Below, in pieces: positions 28,601 to 36,923 of a DNA stretch of 64,000 bases (position 1 is its first letter; every line of letters begins with the position of its first letter). This DNA is from Mesorhizobium metallidurans STM 2683 (GTDB lineage Bacteria; Pseudomonadota; Alphaproteobacteria; Rhizobiales; Rhizobiaceae). A program made the translations under genes and the position numbers. The stretch covers positions 33,886 through 97,885 of the forward strand of contig NZ_CAUM01000095.1 in NCBI RefSeq assembly GCF_000350085.1, given 5' to 3'. The notes beneath the pieces are model-generated. The model had not been told where the DNA came from. It was given only the letters and a program-made list of their open reading frames with translations, and made no database searches.

Positions 28601-28696
28601 TTCGACCAAAAGACTAGCCAGAGCCTCGCGATCAATCTCTGTATCGTTCGAAGCTGTTCTTTGAGGAAGGCTGATTGGGTCGACGGTCGACGTCAA
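25631..28696 (-). CDS. Membrane protein with four 136-residue repeats and C-terminal OmpA domain
   Basis: A 1021-residue protein. Residues 1-325 are cytoplasmic; within them 190-295 (VEHVFLINRNSGLLITHVTA onward) has the alternating pattern of a longin/roadblock-like fold, which elsewhere binds small GTPases. One membrane helix spans about 329-350. Four nearly identical repeats follow, starting at W357, W493, W629 and W765; each contains RDPLAADPQ, DPARVHSQWQFYQSL and a BON-like half. Residues about 905-1021 are an OmpA/MotB peptidoglycan-binding domain (TGHSDATGRETANASISAAR). It could link the cell wall to the cytoplasmic GTPase encoded next. Confidence 0.85.
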   Translation of the reverse strand: MTSTVDPISLPQRTASNDTEIDREALASLLVEIARNVDPDYRARFDGVPTADPRMETLRQLLVGREISQLSRVTHLLDEPEQLAAAVGGVLPSAAARASHAQLGEALAPAVERAVQRSIQKNPRTLTDILYPVFLPAIRKSIGEKIDQTFQSLNESLRHIFTWHGLKWRFEAWRTGTSFSEVVLKHSLVYRVEHVFLINRNSGLLITHVTAENATSEDPQLISSMLSAIQDFVKDSFNEKEQSGLDTIRFGELRLWSEVGPFATLVAVIRGNPPEELHEVIRDVLLRIHDECSQALEQFDGDSSQLVGVETQLQTCVELKQEESDQGFPWLVVAAVLLVLIPAGGWFFLSWQSGQRWQAYVSRLGSQPGIIVAEQKMRDGQFYIAGLRDPLAADPQSLLSGTQVDPARVHSQWQFYQSLEPEFVLKRLTASLAPPDSVRLSIVNDRIVAEGEAPDTWIDRARAAARQLSAGGPAFDISKVRDVSPEARAAERWQAYVSRLGSQPGIIVAEQKMRDGQFYIAGLRDPLAADPQSLLSGTQVDPARVHSQWKFYQSLEPEFVLKRLTASLIPPDSVRLSIVNDRIVAEGEAPDTWIDRARAAAQQLSAGGPAFDISKVRDVSPEARAAERWQAYVSRLGSQPGIIVAEQKMRDGQFYIAGLRDPLAADPQALLSGTKVDPARVHSQWQFYQSLEPEFVLKRLTASLTPPKSVRLSIVEDRIVAEGEAPDTWIDRARAAARQLSAGGPEFDISKVRDVSPEARAAERWQHYVSRLEAQPGIIVAQQTARGGHFYISGLRDPLAADPQALLSGTKVDPARVHSQWQFYQSLDPKFVVKRLTASLTPPKSVQLSIVQDRIVVVGEAPAAWINRARAAAQQLSADGVVLDVSQLRELSLAELNNLREAIQATDILFYSGKVVPGPEQTPVLDRLADQLKEFAQNARKSGVTARFMLTGHSDATGRETANASISAARAETVRALLNKRGVAPELLLVRGAGTFEPAVPENSRTGNSANRRVSVTVNLD
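26030..27628 (-). repeat. Four tandem 408-bp coding repeats
   Basis: Units at 27628-27221, 27220-26813, 26812-26405 and 26404-about 26030 encode residues 357-about 890 of the OmpA protein. The first three are almost identical at the base level, including synonymous positions; the fourth is more diverged. The exact 408-base period keeps the reading frame. Confidence 0.9.
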
Positions 28697-28703
28697 GTTC
28701 CGA

Positions 28704-29369
28704 TCAACTCACTTTCCAGCTACGCTCCGAGTTGCTCTTGCTGCCGACGGGATCCTGATTTAGACATTTCGCAACCTCGACAAACAGGCCAGCCAGAAGA
28801 TTTCGGTCGGTCTTGACGTTGCTGAGATCGGAAAACATTTTCTCAATCAGCATCTGAATGCTTTCATTCTTTTGCTTGATTTCCTCCCGCAGCAATTGAT
28901 CGCTTCGATTTACCCGGTCCGCAACTTCGCGCTCAAGCTCGCTCAATTGATCCGACAACGCGCGCACCTGCTTTTCAAGCGCCTGGTTTTGCTCGCGAAG
29001 ATTCCGGTCGATCTCCTTGTCGGCCTCGGCTCGTGCATCTTTTTCGTTCCGCAATTGCGCCGCGAGCGATTCGACCTGCTTCTTTGCATTTGACTCGTAC
29101 ATTTCCAGATTGCGCTTGGCCTCGGATTCGACATCCTTGAAGCGCTGCAAGAACCGTTCTTCAAGCTTGGAAAAACGGCGGTCATAGTCCTGCATCTGGT
29201 TGCCGAACAGCAGATCACGTATCTTGTCGACACCTACAGCTTCGCCGGAAACCCCGCTCTCGCGAGCCTGGACCGCCATGAAGTTCAGCCCGTTTCCCTC
29301 TGCATTACTTATCAGATTTGCGTCCGCTTTATTTGCTGAAGAAGCGGTACTCGAAGATTCCTTGGCCAT
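28704..29369 (-). CDS. Coiled-coil protein of the GTPase-OmpA operon
   Basis: A 221-residue soluble protein with no catalytic motif. The first 45 residues are Ser/Ala/Asn-rich. The segment DKIRDLLFGNQMQDYDRRFS (about 48-67) looks like a conserved signature and is followed by a long heptad-rich coiled coil to about residue 185. A short C-terminal helix (LLAGLFVEVAKCLNQD) ends the protein. It is the first gene of the minus-strand operon, 7 bases ahead of the OmpA-repeat gene. A scaffold role is inferred; function unknown. Confidence 0.8.
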   Translation of the reverse strand: MAKESSSTASSANKADANLISNAEGNGLNFMAVQARESGVSGEAVGVDKIRDLLFGNQMQDYDRRFSKLEERFLQRFKDVESEAKRNLEMYESNAKKQVESLAAQLRNEKDARAEADKEIDRNLREQNQALEKQVRALSDQLSELEREVADRVNRSDQLLREEIKQKNESIQMLIEKMFSDLSNVKTDRNLLAGLFVEVAKCLNQDPVGSKSNSERSWKVS

Positions 29370-29692
29370 CTCTACGCCCCAATTGCCACAAGCCGGAAAC
29401 AGATTAGGATGTCAGCAAATTACCCGGTCCGCAAGCCGGAATCTTCCGGAATCTTCTTGACTTAGGCCGATTCACGCATCCCTTTACATCTCCTGGACTA
29501 GCAACAAATGCACACGTTCCGATTGGTGTCGATCTAGTGCCTCTTTGTGATAGCGGCCATAACCGGCTAACCTAGTCGACCGTTGGACGAAATCTACTAT
29601 CGAAATGAGTAATACAATGTCAGGCTATAGCTACTGGAGCGAAAATAAGTATCGCAGACTCATTAGAATCATCTAAATTAGCTGACCTGGCG
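29370..29692. other. A/T-richer divergent promoter region
   Basis: About 320 bases between the coiled-coil gene (minus) and the glycosyltransferase fusion (plus), clearly richer in A+T than the surroundings, especially 29580-29690. It should hold promoters for both transcripts. A 10-base direct repeat CCGGAATCTT occurs twice near 29438-29457. No ORF or RNA gene is supported. Confidence 0.5.
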
Positions 29693-32620
29693 GTGCACAT
29701 ACTGTCTCGCACCCGGCTGTATACTGCAACGATCAGCTTCCGATTCGGGTATGACGGCGTGGCGCATAATCCCTTGGTTTCAATCGTGGTTCCTGCGCAC
29801 AACGCGGAGGTAACGCTGGCGCGCGCACTCGATTGCCTTCTCGATCAGGAAATAGTGGATTGGGAGGCGATCATCGTCGACGACGCTTCCACAGACCGTA
29901 CCCCCGCGATCATCGCCGGTTATGTGGAGCACGATGCCCGGTTTCGGACGTTGAGCTCTTGCGCGTATAGCGCCGCCGGCGCGCGCAATACCGGGATTTC
30001 GACAGCGCACGGCCACTGGCTCATGTTTCTGGATGCGGACGATTGGGTGGATGCCAGCTTCCTTGCGAAAATGCTGGCCACACTGAAAACCGCTCCCGAT
30101 GCAGTGGCCGCCTATTGCGGTTCCCGGCGCGTGATGCCCGATGGCGAACTCACCCCGTCGAGCATCGCAACGGAGGTTGCGACCCAGCCCTTCGAAACAT
30201 TCGCCCGCCGGTGTGCCATCCGCACTCACGCGCTGCTGGTTGACCGGGCGACAATTGTGGAGTTGGGCGGTTTCGATGTGTCGCTGCGCACCTGCGAGGA
30301 CTGGGATCTGTGGCAGCGCCTCGCGCGTCTGGGCAAAAATTGGGTGATGGTCGACGAGCCGCTCGCTTTCTATCGTATCAGCCCCAACGCGCTCTCCCGC
30401 AATTCGACGCAGATGCTGGCAGATGCGGAAATCGTGATCGCCCGTGGCTTTTCTCCTGATCCCAGGGTCAAACACCCGGCATCGGCTCATGCCAATGGAG
30501 CGATCGAGGCGAACGGCGGCACCGCCTCCGAGGCACTCGCGTGGTTCGCGCTGTGGAACGCCGCGTCGGATTGCGGCAGCGGCTCGCGCTCGATCGATCC
30601 GCAGTCCTTGCGCGCGCTCCCGGCAGGACGCAAATGGGCGCGTGAGATCGCCAAGGTGATCGTCGATGGCCTTTTGGTGGGAAGCCTGTCGGTGCCGGCG
30701 CAATTGGCTGCAGGGTGGGACAGGTTCGGCGGCTCCGTCACCGAATTGATCCTCGAACTCGGCAAGGTCTGGGACAATCCCGCAGCGGCTCGCCGCGTCC
30801 ATTATAGCCTTGAGCAAATGCTTCTCGACGTCGAAGACCTTGCCGTGCCGCGCAGGCTGGCGCGGACACTTGGAATTCGCGTCGACGCTCGAAATCCGAC
30901 CACGGTCGAACTTCCGCAAGGAATCGATCAAATCTATGCCTACCTGATGATGGATGGCCGGATCGAGGCTGTCGTGCAGTTCGGCGCACTCGGGACAGTG
31001 ACAAGGCGTCATTGGATTGAATTGATCCAGAATGTCGTGCCCCCTGAGCGGCTTGAACGCCGGTCCGATCCGGACAGTCACTTCGGCAAACTCGCCCAAT
31101 TGGCCGAGGAAGCGCGGGAACTGGTTCGGTCGAGCGCCGAACCTGCGGAGCCTCCCGCGGCGCCGCGCCGAGCACGGGTCAGGCACGACAAGGATCGCAC
31201 GTCGTTCTGGAATGGCTATTTCGCGACCGAGGATCCCTGGAACTACGGTTCGTCCTATGAGCAGGAAAAATATTACCGGCAGCTCGAAATTCTGCCTGCC
31301 GGTCCAATCGGACGGGCGCTTGAGCTGGCCTGCGCGGAGGGCCATTTCACGCGGCAGCTGGCGCCGCGAGTGGGTCGTTTGACCGCAACCGACATCTCCG
31401 CCATAGCCGTCGAACGGGCCCGCGCGCGATGCGGCGATCAGCCGAATATTGAATTCGGCGTACTGGATTTCTCTACCGACACGCTGCCGGGTGAGATGGA
31501 TCTGATCTTCTGTTCGGAAGTGCTCTACTATCTGGACGATCTGGCCGAGTTGCGGCGCATCGCCAAAAAATTCGCTGAGGCATTGGCGCCTGGCGGCAGC
31601 TTCATCAGCGCACACGCATTCGTGCTGCGTGACAATGTTGAAAGGACGGGCTTCGACTGGAACACATTCGGTGCACAAGCGATCTCGGAGACGCTGGCAG
31701 CGACCGAAGGCCTCGTCTTGGAGCAATCGATCCAGACCGAGCTCTATCGCATAGACCGCTTTCGCCGCTTCTCACCGGACGACGTGGCGGCGGAACCGAT
31801 GATTGATCATGTGCCAATCCGCGCGCCCGTCGGAATCGGGGTCGCGCGAAATATCGTCTGGGGCGGGGCGCGGGCCTTGCGCCGCGACGTCGCACGTAGC
31901 GAGCGGCGGCAGCGTATCCCTGTCCTCATGTATCACAGCGTCGCCGATGAAGGTCCGGCCGCGCTCACCCGTTTTCGGCTCACGCCCGCCGCATTCGCCA
32001 GCCAGATGGCATGGCTGCGCGCCAATGGCTTTCACGCTGTCAGGTCCGAGCAGCTGGAAGGGTCCATCGCCAACCGTCACCCTTTCGTTGGCCGCCCGGT
32101 GCTCATCACCTTCGATGACGGCTTCCAGGACTTTGCCGACCATGCCTGGCCGACCTTGCGCGCGAACGACCTGACCGCGGAAGTGTTCCTGGTGACGGAC
32201 CTGGTGGGTGAAAGTGCACTGTGGGACGCCGACAGCGGTCCGCCGACACAGCTTATGGACGCCGCGACGGTGCGACGGCTCGCCGCCGAAGGTGCGTTCT
32301 TCGGAAGCCATCTGGCGACGCATCGCGCAATCGACGGTCTGTCGAGCTCTGACTTGGCCGCCGAGCTCCTGCGCTCTCGTATGTTCATCGAACGGTGGAC
32401 CGGTCGGCCAACCACGGCGTTCGCGGCACCCTTCTCTGTCACCGACCGACGGCTCGGCCGGCTGGCCAGGGAGTGCGGCTATCGGATCGGCTTCGGCGGC
32501 AGACACGGACCGGCGGACCTCGACTGCGATCCCATCGACCTTCCGCGCATCGAGATTCGCGGAGATCGCTCACTCGATGACTTTATTGCCATTGTCGAGG
32601 CCGTGCTCGAAGAGCGGTGA
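29693..32620 (+). CDS. Trifunctional glycosyltransferase 2 - methyltransferase - polysaccharide deacetylase
   Basis: A 975-residue fusion. Residues about 27-235 are a family 2 glycosyltransferase (VSIVVPAHNAE, FLDADDW with the DxD at 114-116). A helical linker (240-500) leads to a NodS-like SAM methyltransferase at 505-690 (GYFATEDPWNYG, LELACAEGHFT, CSEVLYYL). Residues 741-975 form a NodB-type deacetylase with catalytic TFDDG (D808-D809) and the metal HxxxH pair at H873 and H877. No signal peptide or membrane helix is visible. The first codon is GTG at 29693; a GTG at 29759, just before the conserved region, is an alternative. The role is likely building or modifying a surface or lipid-linked glycan. 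Confidence 0.88.
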   Translation: MHILSRTRLYTATISFRFGYDGVAHNPLVSIVVPAHNAEVTLARALDCLLDQEIVDWEAIIVDDASTDRTPAIIAGYVEHDARFRTLSSCAYSAAGARNTGISTAHGHWLMFLDADDWVDASFLAKMLATLKTAPDAVAAYCGSRRVMPDGELTPSSIATEVATQPFETFARRCAIRTHALLVDRATIVELGGFDVSLRTCEDWDLWQRLARLGKNWVMVDEPLAFYRISPNALSRNSTQMLADAEIVIARGFSPDPRVKHPASAHANGAIEANGGTASEALAWFALWNAASDCGSGSRSIDPQSLRALPAGRKWAREIAKVIVDGLLVGSLSVPAQLAAGWDRFGGSVTELILELGKVWDNPAAARRVHYSLEQMLLDVEDLAVPRRLARTLGIRVDARNPTTVELPQGIDQIYAYLMMDGRIEAVVQFGALGTVTRRHWIELIQNVVPPERLERRSDPDSHFGKLAQLAEEARELVRSSAEPAEPPAAPRRARVRHDKDRTSFWNGYFATEDPWNYGSSYEQEKYYRQLEILPAGPIGRALELACAEGHFTRQLAPRVGRLTATDISAIAVERARARCGDQPNIEFGVLDFSTDTLPGEMDLIFCSEVLYYLDDLAELRRIAKKFAEALAPGGSFISAHAFVLRDNVERTGFDWNTFGAQAISETLAATEGLVLEQSIQTELYRIDRFRRFSPDDVAAEPMIDHVPIRAPVGIGVARNIVWGGARALRRDVARSERRQRIPVLMYHSVADEGPAALTRFRLTPAAFASQMAWLRANGFHAVRSEQLEGSIANRHPFVGRPVLITFDDGFQDFADHAWPTLRANDLTAEVFLVTDLVGESALWDADSGPPTQLMDAATVRRLAAEGAFFGSHLATHRAIDGLSSSDLAAELLRSRMFIERWTGRPTTAFAAPFSVTDRRLGRLARECGYRIGFGGRHGPADLDCDPIDLPRIEIRGDRSLDDFIAIVEAVLEER

Positions 32621-32634
32621 ACTTGTCAGTGTCA

Positions 32635-33315
32635 TTATTGGGCGACTTGGGACACGGCTGACATCAGTTCCTGCGGGCTTGGCGCCCCACACATGTATCG
32701 CCCACCCTCTGGAACCTCCGTGAAGCTCCAGCGGACGATCCCCTGCCGGTCCAGCAGGAACTGACCGATAAGTTGTCCGTGTCCCGTTGCCATCATCTGC
32801 TCGTCGGCTTCGGTCACTTCGTAATTGTCCTTCTTGTCGAGGATTTCGGCGGCCGAAATAGGATCCATAGGACCGGGAAACTCACTTGGCATGTCGACCC
32901 GCATATCCCTTACCGCTGCCATCGAGACCTTGTACGGCCAGTTCGTCTCGTTTTCGGTGAACTCGAGATTGGGCAGTCCAAAAGCACGATGTGAAGCGCG
33001 TTCAGGGTCGGAGGCCGCAAGCAGATTCGGCATCGGGTGGTAGCGGAAATAGAGACGCGCCCGTTCGATCGGCGTATTGACCACAGTCAGGCTCCCCACG
33101 CCCTTTTCGCGCAGCTCCGGATCAAGCCGCGCCTGGGCGGCGATATGGCGCCGGCAAAACGCACAATGCAGACCTCGAAACAGGCCGACCAGCACGGGTT
33201 TTTGTCCGCGAAAGTCGTCAAGCGCGATCTTGCCTTCCTGGGTAATGGCGTCGAGTATCAGATTCGGCGCACGGTCGCCCGGTTGAAGCGGTACCAAGTC
33301 ACTATGCGAGGACAT
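32635..33315 (-). CDS. AhpC/TSA-like peroxiredoxin-family protein
   Basis: A 226-residue thioredoxin-fold protein. PGDRAPNLILDAITQEGKIA and the DFRGQKPVLVGLFRGLHCAF strand carry a CxxC-like site (HCAFCRR) at the peroxidatic position. The end (GQFLLDRQGIVRWSFTEVPE) is also peroxiredoxin-like. It could be a peroxidase or a thiol-disulfide reductase. I used the ATG at 33315, which follows the cyclase stop by about 20 bases and begins the family homology; the open frame to 33582 overlaps that gene. Both genes probably share a transcript. Confidence 0.8.
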   Translation of the reverse strand: MSSHSDLVPLQPGDRAPNLILDAITQEGKIALDDFRGQKPVLVGLFRGLHCAFCRRHIAAQARLDPELREKGVGSLTVVNTPIERARLYFRYHPMPNLLAASDPERASHRAFGLPNLEFTENETNWPYKVSMAAVRDMRVDMPSEFPGPMDPISAAEILDKKDNYEVTEADEQMMATGHGQLIGQFLLDRQGIVRWSFTEVPEGGRYMCGAPSPQELMSAVSQVAQ

Positions 33316-33334
33316 TTCCAACCCCCAACCCCGG

Positions 33335-36300
33335 CTAGTCGAGAAAAGGCAGCACCACAAGCGCTTCCGGGTCGAGCCCGTGCTGGGCGCATATTCCCTG
33401 CGCCAGGGAAAAGTAGCGTTCGGCCTCGGCCAGATTGTCGAGGTCGAGATTAAGCGTTGCGAGCCCATCATAACACGGAAACAGCAGTTGCGGCTCGCCC
33501 GTTTCGCGGGCCACGTCGAGTGCTTCGTGGAACAGGCCAACCGCCAGTTCCGGACGGCCGTTGCACTGGTGGATCTGCCCAAGCACGATCAACGGCACCG
33601 GGAGGTGCTCGCGCTGGTCGAGCGCCCGGTCGATCTCGATGGCTTTCTCGGCAGCAGGCACGCCCTCCGTCGGACAGCGATCCGTGAAAGTACAACAGGC
33701 GACCGCCAGATTGGCGAGGAGGCGGGCCTGGAAACCCAGATCACCAATATGGCGCGCCACTTCAAGACCGCGCCGACAGACCTCCATCGCCTGTGCCGGA
33801 TCGATGGTCGTGTAAAGCACGCCGAGATTGGTGTAGCCGCGGCAGGCCGCGCCCAGCAGACCGGCGGCTTCGGCCAATTCAATACTACGCTCAACCTGAC
33901 GCACGGCTTCACGGTTTCGTCCAAGGCGAGCCAGCGCAACAGCCTTGGTATTGAGCGCCTCGGCGGTCACAAGAGTGGCATCACACCCTACCTCGGAGAC
34001 ATGCTCCGTTGTCAGAGTGCGTACGCAATCCAGCGCCGCGTCTGCCCATTTTGCCGCAAGAGCGTGATCTCCGCTGCGGAACGCCTGTCGGCCACGTTCT
34101 TGCCAGAGATGCGCCTGCTCGATCGGGGCATCCGCTCCATCGAGGAGCGCTGCCGCTTCAGCATAGCGGGATTCTGCGTTGTCCCGCTTGCCGACGTCCG
34201 AGAGCAGCCGGCCGATCTTACGCAAAACTCGCGCCGAAGCGACACGATCGGTTGACTCGCGGTATGCCTGCAACACCGTCTCGTAGTGGTGGTGCGCGAT
34301 CTCGCGGCGGCCTACCGGGCCGCTCAAATCGGCAATGCGCTCTGCAATTGCCAGTTTGAGCGGTGTTTGCCCGATCGCGCCCAACGCAGCCAGTGCTCGC
34401 TCGTAAAAACGAAGGGCGTCGTCGTTGGCGTATATCGTGCGAGCGCGATCGCCCGCCGCCTGCAGGTAATGCGCGCCCCTCTCGCGCTCGGCGCTCTGTG
34501 CGAAATGATGACCGAGCACGGTCAAATCCTCGAGCCGTTCCGGCTTGTCGCCGAACAGTTGCTCCAAGGCAGCACCGACCCGCCCGTGGATGTCGGTCCG
34601 GCGTTGCAGGAGCAGATTCTGGTAGATCACGTCCTGCAGCAATGTTTGCGTAAAGCGGTAGCTTTGCGACGAGACCGAGCCTGATCCGGCAACTTCCTCG
34701 ATGATTTCCGCATCGCAAAGCAGTTCGCAGCCGGCTTCTAGCCGGCCGGGGTCGGCCGTCACGGTTTTCAGAAGCGTGGCGTCGAAGCGCGGGCCGATTA
34801 CCGCGGCTTCCTGGGCCAGCCGGCGCACCTCTTGGGGCAGCCGGTCGACCCGGGCAAGCAACACTGCCTGGATAGTGGCGGGAATGCCGGTTGCGACTTC
34901 GCCTGCCACAGTCCGCCATCGCTGGCCCTCGCGCATCAGTACACCGCGATCGATAAGGCCGCGAACGATCTCCTCCACAAAAAGGGGGTTGCCGCCCGCG
35001 CGCTCGAGGATCTGGTCGAGAAGTCCTCCCGCGGAGTTTACCCAGCTCTCGCCGAAAAGCGCCGCCAGCAGGCTGCGTCCGTCATCACTGCTGAGCGGCG
35101 AAAGCCTGAGCGCAGTGTGACTGACCCGACTTGAGTCGAGCTGGCCGTTGTCCGGCGCCGGACGATGCGTGACCAGCACCATCAACCGCGTGCGTTCCAA
35201 CCTGTCCATCACGAAACGCAGTGCCTCGAGCGACACGGCGTCGGCCCAGTGCAGGTCTTCGACGACAATCAACAGCGGCGACAACGCAAGCCGCCGTTCG
35301 ATGATTGTGCGGACCGCGTGGAGAATTTGCCGCCGCAGCTGCTCGGGCTCGACATGCTGCAAGGTGGCATCGGGGTCGCCAAGGCCAAGCACATGGTAGA
35401 GCAAAGGCATCAGCCGCTTCGCCTCCTCGCCCTGCAGGCCGAGATCGGTAAGCAAGCCTGCGAGCTTCCCCCGCATTTCGTCCCCATTATCGTTTTGCAT
35501 CATCCCGGCAGCGCTGCGCACCACTGCGCCCAAGGCGCCAAATGATCGTTCGCCCAGCGGTGAGCACGTGGCTTGCCGCACGGCGACGTTGCGAAAACGA
35601 TCCTCGTCGCCGACGCGGGCGACGAACTCCTTCACCAGCCGCGATTTCCCGATACCGGCTTCTCCGACGAGGCGGACAAGTTGGGCCGAGCCGCCGCACG
35701 CCTGGTCAAGGCCCGCCAGCATTCTATTGAGCTCCGCACCACGACCTATCATCGGCGCGCTGAGGCCGAGCGCCTCGAGCCCACGCGCTTCACGCGGCGC
35801 CGCAAGCGGTGCATCCAGTCGATGGACGAGCACACTGCCAGCCTTGCCGCGAAGCACGACGTCGCCCAGCGACTCGTAAGAGAAGGCATGCCGGGTCAGC
35901 CTGTGAGTGAACTCGCCTACCAGTACCTCACCCGGCGCGGCCAGCGATTGCAGGCGTTGCGCGGTATTCACGGTGTCGCCGGTCACCGAATAGGATTTGG
36001 CGGTGCCGATGCCCAATCCGCCAGTAACGACCGGACCAGTGTTTATGCCGATGTGGAGTAACAGAGGCGAGCCGGAGTGGGGCGCGCTTTCGCCGAGCCG
36101 CGCCGTCCGGGCGATCATGTCGAGAGCGGCGCGAAGCGCACGTTCCGGATCGTCCTCATGCGCGACCGGCGCACCGAACAAAGCGAGCAGTGCATCGCCG
36201 ATGAATTTGTCGACGAAACCACCAAAGTTTCGCACGGCCGCCGTCAATTCCTTGAACAGTTCGTTCTGCAGCGCTTGCATGACCTCGGGGTCGAGCTGTT

Positions 36301-36634
36301 CGCTGAGTGTCGTGAAGCCGCAGAGGTCGGCGAACAGGACCGTTACCGTCCGTCGATCGGCGTCAGAGACGGGATGCAGCCCAACTTCGCTTTCGATGTT
36401 CGGAAGCAGCGACGGCGTTCGAGAAGGCGCCACAACGGTCCGGCTTGGCGTCGAAGCAGGCCGTTCGATGGCTTTTGCGGACGCACCGACGCTTGCCCCG
36501 CATTTCGGACAGAACTCGAAATCAGGTGCGCAGGAGTAGCCGCAACTGGCGCATGGCACGGGCTGGCGCCTGCCACACCTCGGACAGAAAGCGTAACCGC
36601 CCTCAACCTCGAAACCGCAGCCCGAGCAGTCCAT
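33335..36634 (-). CDS. Zinc-ribbon / adenylate cyclase / AAA ATPase / TPR signalling protein
   Basis: A 1099-residue multidomain protein. Two zinc ribbons (CSGC...CPRC and CASC...CPKC, residues 3-45) precede a class III cyclase domain (about 94-270). It has metal D103 (FADLCGFT), K143 and D147 (DKFIGD) and the N/R pair in VNTAQRL, with Ser at the purine-selecting position as in class IIIb enzymes. A STAND-like ATPase follows: Walker A GEAGIGKS (324-331) and Walker B LLIVVEDLHWAD. The C-terminal half is TPR-like helical repeats. The ATG at 36634 has GTGAGG upstream. Such proteins probably couple ligand-driven assembly to cAMP output. Confidence 0.9.
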   Translation of the reverse strand: MDCSGCGFEVEGGYAFCPRCGRRQPVPCASCGYSCAPDFEFCPKCGASVGASAKAIERPASTPSRTVVAPSRTPSLLPNIESEVGLHPVSDADRRTVTVLFADLCGFTTLSEQLDPEVMQALQNELFKELTAAVRNFGGFVDKFIGDALLALFGAPVAHEDDPERALRAALDMIARTARLGESAPHSGSPLLLHIGINTGPVVTGGLGIGTAKSYSVTGDTVNTAQRLQSLAAPGEVLVGEFTHRLTRHAFSYESLGDVVLRGKAGSVLVHRLDAPLAAPREARGLEALGLSAPMIGRGAELNRMLAGLDQACGGSAQLVRLVGEAGIGKSRLVKEFVARVGDEDRFRNVAVRQATCSPLGERSFGALGAVVRSAAGMMQNDNGDEMRGKLAGLLTDLGLQGEEAKRLMPLLYHVLGLGDPDATLQHVEPEQLRRQILHAVRTIIERRLALSPLLIVVEDLHWADAVSLEALRFVMDRLERTRLMVLVTHRPAPDNGQLDSSRVSHTALRLSPLSSDDGRSLLAALFGESWVNSAGGLLDQILERAGGNPLFVEEIVRGLIDRGVLMREGQRWRTVAGEVATGIPATIQAVLLARVDRLPQEVRRLAQEAAVIGPRFDATLLKTVTADPGRLEAGCELLCDAEIIEEVAGSGSVSSQSYRFTQTLLQDVIYQNLLLQRRTDIHGRVGAALEQLFGDKPERLEDLTVLGHHFAQSAERERGAHYLQAAGDRARTIYANDDALRFYERALAALGAIGQTPLKLAIAERIADLSGPVGRREIAHHHYETVLQAYRESTDRVASARVLRKIGRLLSDVGKRDNAESRYAEAAALLDGADAPIEQAHLWQERGRQAFRSGDHALAAKWADAALDCVRTLTTEHVSEVGCDATLVTAEALNTKAVALARLGRNREAVRQVERSIELAEAAGLLGAACRGYTNLGVLYTTIDPAQAMEVCRRGLEVARHIGDLGFQARLLANLAVACCTFTDRCPTEGVPAAEKAIEIDRALDQREHLPVPLIVLGQIHQCNGRPELAVGLFHEALDVARETGEPQLLFPCYDGLATLNLDLDNLAEAERYFSLAQGICAQHGLDPEALVVLPFLD

Positions 36635-36923
36635 CGAACAAGACCTCACTAGGGGCCGTGACGGCGTGATCTCGCTACGCACTTCACCGCCATGGTGTTC
36701 ACAAGGATGAACCGATAGCCGTCGACCCGCAAGCGGCAACGCAAATGGGCATCGAGCGATGAGTGTGGGTGGGGTGGCAGAGCGCTGCTGGTCGAGGCGG
36801 AAGCCGTCGTCGAAATCCCGAAAGTATCAGCGTCAATGAAGCGGCCGGATCAGACGCCAGAGGCTCACCGATAGATCGCCGTCGCTTGCGGTTGCTCACC
36901 AGAAAATCAACCTGAAGTAAGGC

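Noticed and set aside
29780..31726. A 648-codon minus-strand frame opposite the glycosyltransferase fusion
   Set aside because: No family signature; the plus strand has three catalytic domains across the same bases.
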